Assembly: GCF_001305855.1 (NCBI RefSeq)
Contig: NZ_LIXZ01000001.1
Span: forward strand, 248,001-312,000
Length of the DNA: 64,000 bases
Direction: 5' to 3'
Origin: Rossellomorea vietnamensis
GTDB lineage: Bacteria; Bacillota; Bacilli; Bacillales; Bacillaceae_B
In this document: one piece after another, positions 61,901 through 64,000 of the stretch
Position numbering within the stretch: position 1 is the first letter of the stretch
Layout of the letters: each line of letters opens with the position of its first letter
Translations under genes and position numbers: made by a program
The notes under the pieces: generated by a model
Told to the model about the DNA's origin: nothing
Databases searched by the model: none
The model's input: the letters and a program-made list of their open reading frames with translations, nothing else

Positions 61901-63628
61901 ATGAAGAAAGTCGTCTTAAGTACGTTAAATGCAAAATACATTCACACGAATTTAGCCATTCGCTGTCTGAAGGCCTATGCGGAACCACAACATGAAATTG
62001 AGCTCTCTGAGTACACGATTAAGGATCCAACCCTGAATATCGTTACCGACTTATTCTCTAAAAAGCCGGACATCATCGGATTCAGCTGCTACATCTGGAA
62101 TATCGAAGAAACGATCAAAGTCATTCAGATCCTTCGAAAAATCATGCCTGAGGTAACGATCATCCTTGGAGGTCCTGAAGTGACATATGACGTTCCGTAT
62201 TGGCTTGAGCGCCTTGAAGACGTTGACTTTATTGTCATTGGAGAAGGCGAGGAATCCTTCAAACAATTATTGGATCAGCTTGATGGTGATCGAGATTGGT
62301 CGAAGGTACATGGAGTGGCATATTTAGCTGATGGAAAGCCTGTCATCAAACCTCAACAAAATAAAATTGATTTAAGGGATGTCCCTTCCCCTTTCCGTTT
62401 TAAGGAAGACCTGCAAGAACTGGGCAAAAGGGTGACATATATCGAGACAAGCAGAGGCTGCCCTTTCCGCTGTCAATTCTGTCTTTCTTCCATTGAAGTG
62501 GGTGTTCGCTACTTTGACCGTGAAAAGGTAAAGGAAGACATCCGATTCCTTATGAAACATGGAGCGAAAACCATCAAGTTTGTGGACCGGACCTTTAACA
62601 TAAGCCGAAGCTACGCAATGGAAATGTTTCAATTCCTTATTGACGAGCACGTTCCGGGTACCGTCTTTCAATTTGAAATTACGGCAGACATCATGCGTCC
62701 CGAAGTGATTGAATTCCTCAATGAACATGCACCACGGGGGCTATTCCGTTTTGAGATCGGCATCCAATCAACCAACGATGAAACAAATGATCTGGTCATG
62801 AGAAAACAAAACTATAAAAAACTCACTAGAACCGTCACCATGGTGAAAGAGGGTAAAAAAATCGATCAGCATCTGGATTTGATCGCGGGTCTTCCTGAAG
62901 AGGATTACCACTCATTCCGAAAAACGTTCAATGATGTGTTTGAAATGAGACCTGAAGAACTACAATTAGGATTTCTTAAGATGCTGCGCGGCACCGGCCT
63001 GAGAATTCGCGCAAATGATCATCAATATACGTATATGGATACTTCTCCTTATGAAATTTTGGGGAATAACGTATTGTCTTTCGACGATATCGTTCGGATC
63101 AAGCAAGTGGAAGACGTATTGGAGAAATATTGGAACGATCACCGCATGGATCGCACAATTGAATACCTGGTTACTGAATGCTTTGACACGCCATTTGATT
63201 TCTTCCAGCAGTTTGGCTCATATTGGGAAGATCGGGGATGGTCCCGAATCGGCCATCAGTTAGAAGATCTGTTCAAGCGACTGCATGAATTCTTGTCCAC
63301 TGAAACAAGCTTTCAAATTTCAGTCATTGAGGGTCTCATGAAACTGGATTATTTAGACAATCAAAAATACAAACCAAGAAAACCGTGGTGGACGCATGAG
63401 CTTACGAAGGAAGAGCGATCTGCCATTTATCAAAATCTTTTAGCACAGCCAACCATCGCAGGTGAGGCATTTGCCAGTCTTAAATTAAACGAAAAAGAGT
63501 TGTATAAGCATACACTCCTTGAAACGATCCGTTCAAAAGAAGGTCAGGATCAATACGTCCTTGCCTACTTTGAACCCTCAACTGGTCAATCAACCGTATT
63601 CGAGTTTGACCGTCAACTTGTTCAATGA
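61901..63628 (+). CDS. B12-binding radical SAM protein with DUF4080 tail
   Basis: A 575-residue protein: cobalamin-binding domain (about 1-135), radical SAM core (about 165-390), and DUF4080 region at the end. The cluster cysteines are in SRGCPFRCQFCLSS (CxxxCxxC). The B12 part has GEGEESF and ILGGPEV. These proteins are common in Firmicutes but unassigned; methylation or a ring change is likely. AAAGGAG lies 11 bases before ATG. Confidence 0.88.
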   Translation: MKKVVLSTLNAKYIHTNLAIRCLKAYAEPQHEIELSEYTIKDPTLNIVTDLFSKKPDIIGFSCYIWNIEETIKVIQILRKIMPEVTIILGGPEVTYDVPYWLERLEDVDFIVIGEGEESFKQLLDQLDGDRDWSKVHGVAYLADGKPVIKPQQNKIDLRDVPSPFRFKEDLQELGKRVTYIETSRGCPFRCQFCLSSIEVGVRYFDREKVKEDIRFLMKHGAKTIKFVDRTFNISRSYAMEMFQFLIDEHVPGTVFQFEITADIMRPEVIEFLNEHAPRGLFRFEIGIQSTNDETNDLVMRKQNYKKLTRTVTMVKEGKKIDQHLDLIAGLPEEDYHSFRKTFNDVFEMRPEELQLGFLKMLRGTGLRIRANDHQYTYMDTSPYEILGNNVLSFDDIVRIKQVEDVLEKYWNDHRMDRTIEYLVTECFDTPFDFFQQFGSYWEDRGWSRIGHQLEDLFKRLHEFLSTETSFQISVIEGLMKLDYLDNQKYKPRKPWWTHELTKEERSAIYQNLLAQPTIAGEAFASLKLNEKELYKHTLLETIRSKEGQDQYVLAYFEPSTGQSTVFEFDRQLVQ

Positions 63629-63677
63629 TAAAGAAGAAAAAATGTTAAGCGATTCGCTTAACATTTTTTCTTCTTTT
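63629..63677. terminator. Bidirectional terminator after the radical SAM gene
   Basis: AAGAAGAAAAAATGTTAAGCG pairs perfectly with CGCTTAACATTTTTTCTTCTT. The stem includes the stop codon of the converging 41-residue gene. Confidence 0.87.
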
Positions 63678-63783
63678 CTTCTGTCTTTGGTTGTTTTTGG
63701 ATCACTTCCATGATTTTGGCTGCATTGACATCTCCAAATTCCTGACCGAATTCTTCACGGAAAGACTGTTTTTTGTCTTTCAT
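63658..63783 (-). CDS. 41-residue charged protein, unknown function
   Basis: A small gene whose ATG shares one base with the upstream stop (TGATG). The product is helical and charged (MKDKKQSFREEFGQEFGDVNAAKIMEVIQ), with a Lys-rich tail ending in Cys. The last five codons and the stop lie in the palindromic terminator. It is likely translated by coupling to the upstream gene. Family not recognised. Confidence 0.6.
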   Translation of the reverse strand: MKDKKQSFREEFGQEFGDVNAAKIMEVIQKQPKTEEKKKKC

Positions 63784-63941
63784 CAGCTTCTCCCTTTTTT
63801 GCCTTTTGATGAATTTCTATTCTTCCCTTTTGCCGGGTCCTCACCTTGGGAAAACTCAGCAGAAAATTCAGTCTCCCGCTTATTCTTAAGTGGTGTTTGA
63901 TTGTTTTTCTCAGCAGCATCATAATGTGCTTTACGTTTCAT
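63783..63941 (-). CDS. 52-residue YfhD-like small protein
   Basis: A hydrophilic, Lys/Asn-rich protein starting MKRKAHYDAAEKNNQ and holding RETEFSAEFSQGEDPAKGK. The EFS.E segment is similar to YfhD-type and other small spore-associated proteins of Bacillus as I recall them; this is a tentative match. AAAGGAGATG lies 9 bases before ATG. It is the first of two coupled small genes near the end of the window. Confidence 0.6.
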   Translation of the reverse strand: MKRKAHYDAAEKNNQTPLKNKRETEFSAEFSQGEDPAKGKNRNSSKGKKGRS

Positions 63942-64000
63942 TTATGACTCATCTCCTTTGACCTTATTTTCCCCGCCTCCTCCTTTTCCATTCTTCTAAA

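Overview
The window is chromosomal DNA of a spore-forming member of the Bacillaceae (low-GC Firmicutes). Most proteins read as close relatives of Bacillus subtilis proteins: RpoY, RNase J1, KtrC, YkuU/YkuV, DapH, CcpC, DarB, YkuI, FadH, YkyB, CheV, QueCDE, PatA, HPr/Enzyme I, YkvI, MhqR, Spo0E and the whole mtn set. Nearly all of these lie in one stretch of the B. subtilis chromosome (the ykq-ykr-yku-ykv region), so this is a rearranged but conserved core region, not a genomic island. I saw no tRNA, rRNA, insertion sequence, prophage or CRISPR array. Family names come from recognising the proteins, not from a database search.

Layout. 1-4.4 kb: 3' end of peptide deformylase, a HAD phosphatase, a possible 23-residue basic peptide, rpoY-rnjA and ktrC. 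4.4-10.7 kb: cytochrome bd oxidase cydAB behind a Rex operator, then a heterodimeric ABC exporter. 10.9-17.6 kb: ykuV, peroxiredoxin ykuU behind PerR boxes, an MscS channel, dapL-dapH (lysine/diaminopimelate), ccpC, a TauE-like permease and darB. 17.8-27.7 kb: small conserved proteins, a metallo-beta-lactamase/glutaredoxin pair, c-di-GMP proteins (YkuI and a GGDEF-EAL protein), fadH, ykyB, cheV. 27.7-32.4 kb: queCDE behind a preQ1-I riboswitch, corA, patA. 32.4-35.5 kb: a candidate small RNA, then ptsHI. 35.5-41.3 kb: fetAB, a MoxR/DUF58/membrane protein operon, an SDR. 41.4-48.8 kb: two Spo0E-like phosphatases, a LysM/SleB hydrolase, ykvS, a DUF2254 protein, ykvI, an M3 peptidase, mhqR. 48.9-57 kb: the methionine salvage pathway (mtnWXBD, mtnE, mtnU, mtnKA) with two SAM-I riboswitches. 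57-64 kb: an ArsR-like regulator, ogt, a KinE-like kinase, an acyltransferase, a B12-binding radical SAM protein and two tiny genes.

How it works together. The best regulatory reads are from DNA motifs: Rex over cydAB (NADH/NAD+ and oxygen), PerR over ykuU (peroxide), SAM-I over methionine salvage, preQ1 over queuosine synthesis, and a sigma-D promoter for cheV. MtnK and MtnA convert methylthioribose to methylthioribulose-1-phosphate; MtnB, MtnW, MtnX and MtnD carry it to the keto acid; MtnE transaminates that to methionine; MtnU removes the glutamine-derived by-product.

The least explained elements are the candidate small RNA at 32451-32535, the tiny peptide at 1324-1395, several unannotated small genes, and a TgpA-like protein without a transglutaminase core. 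None of these amounts to a clearly new system.
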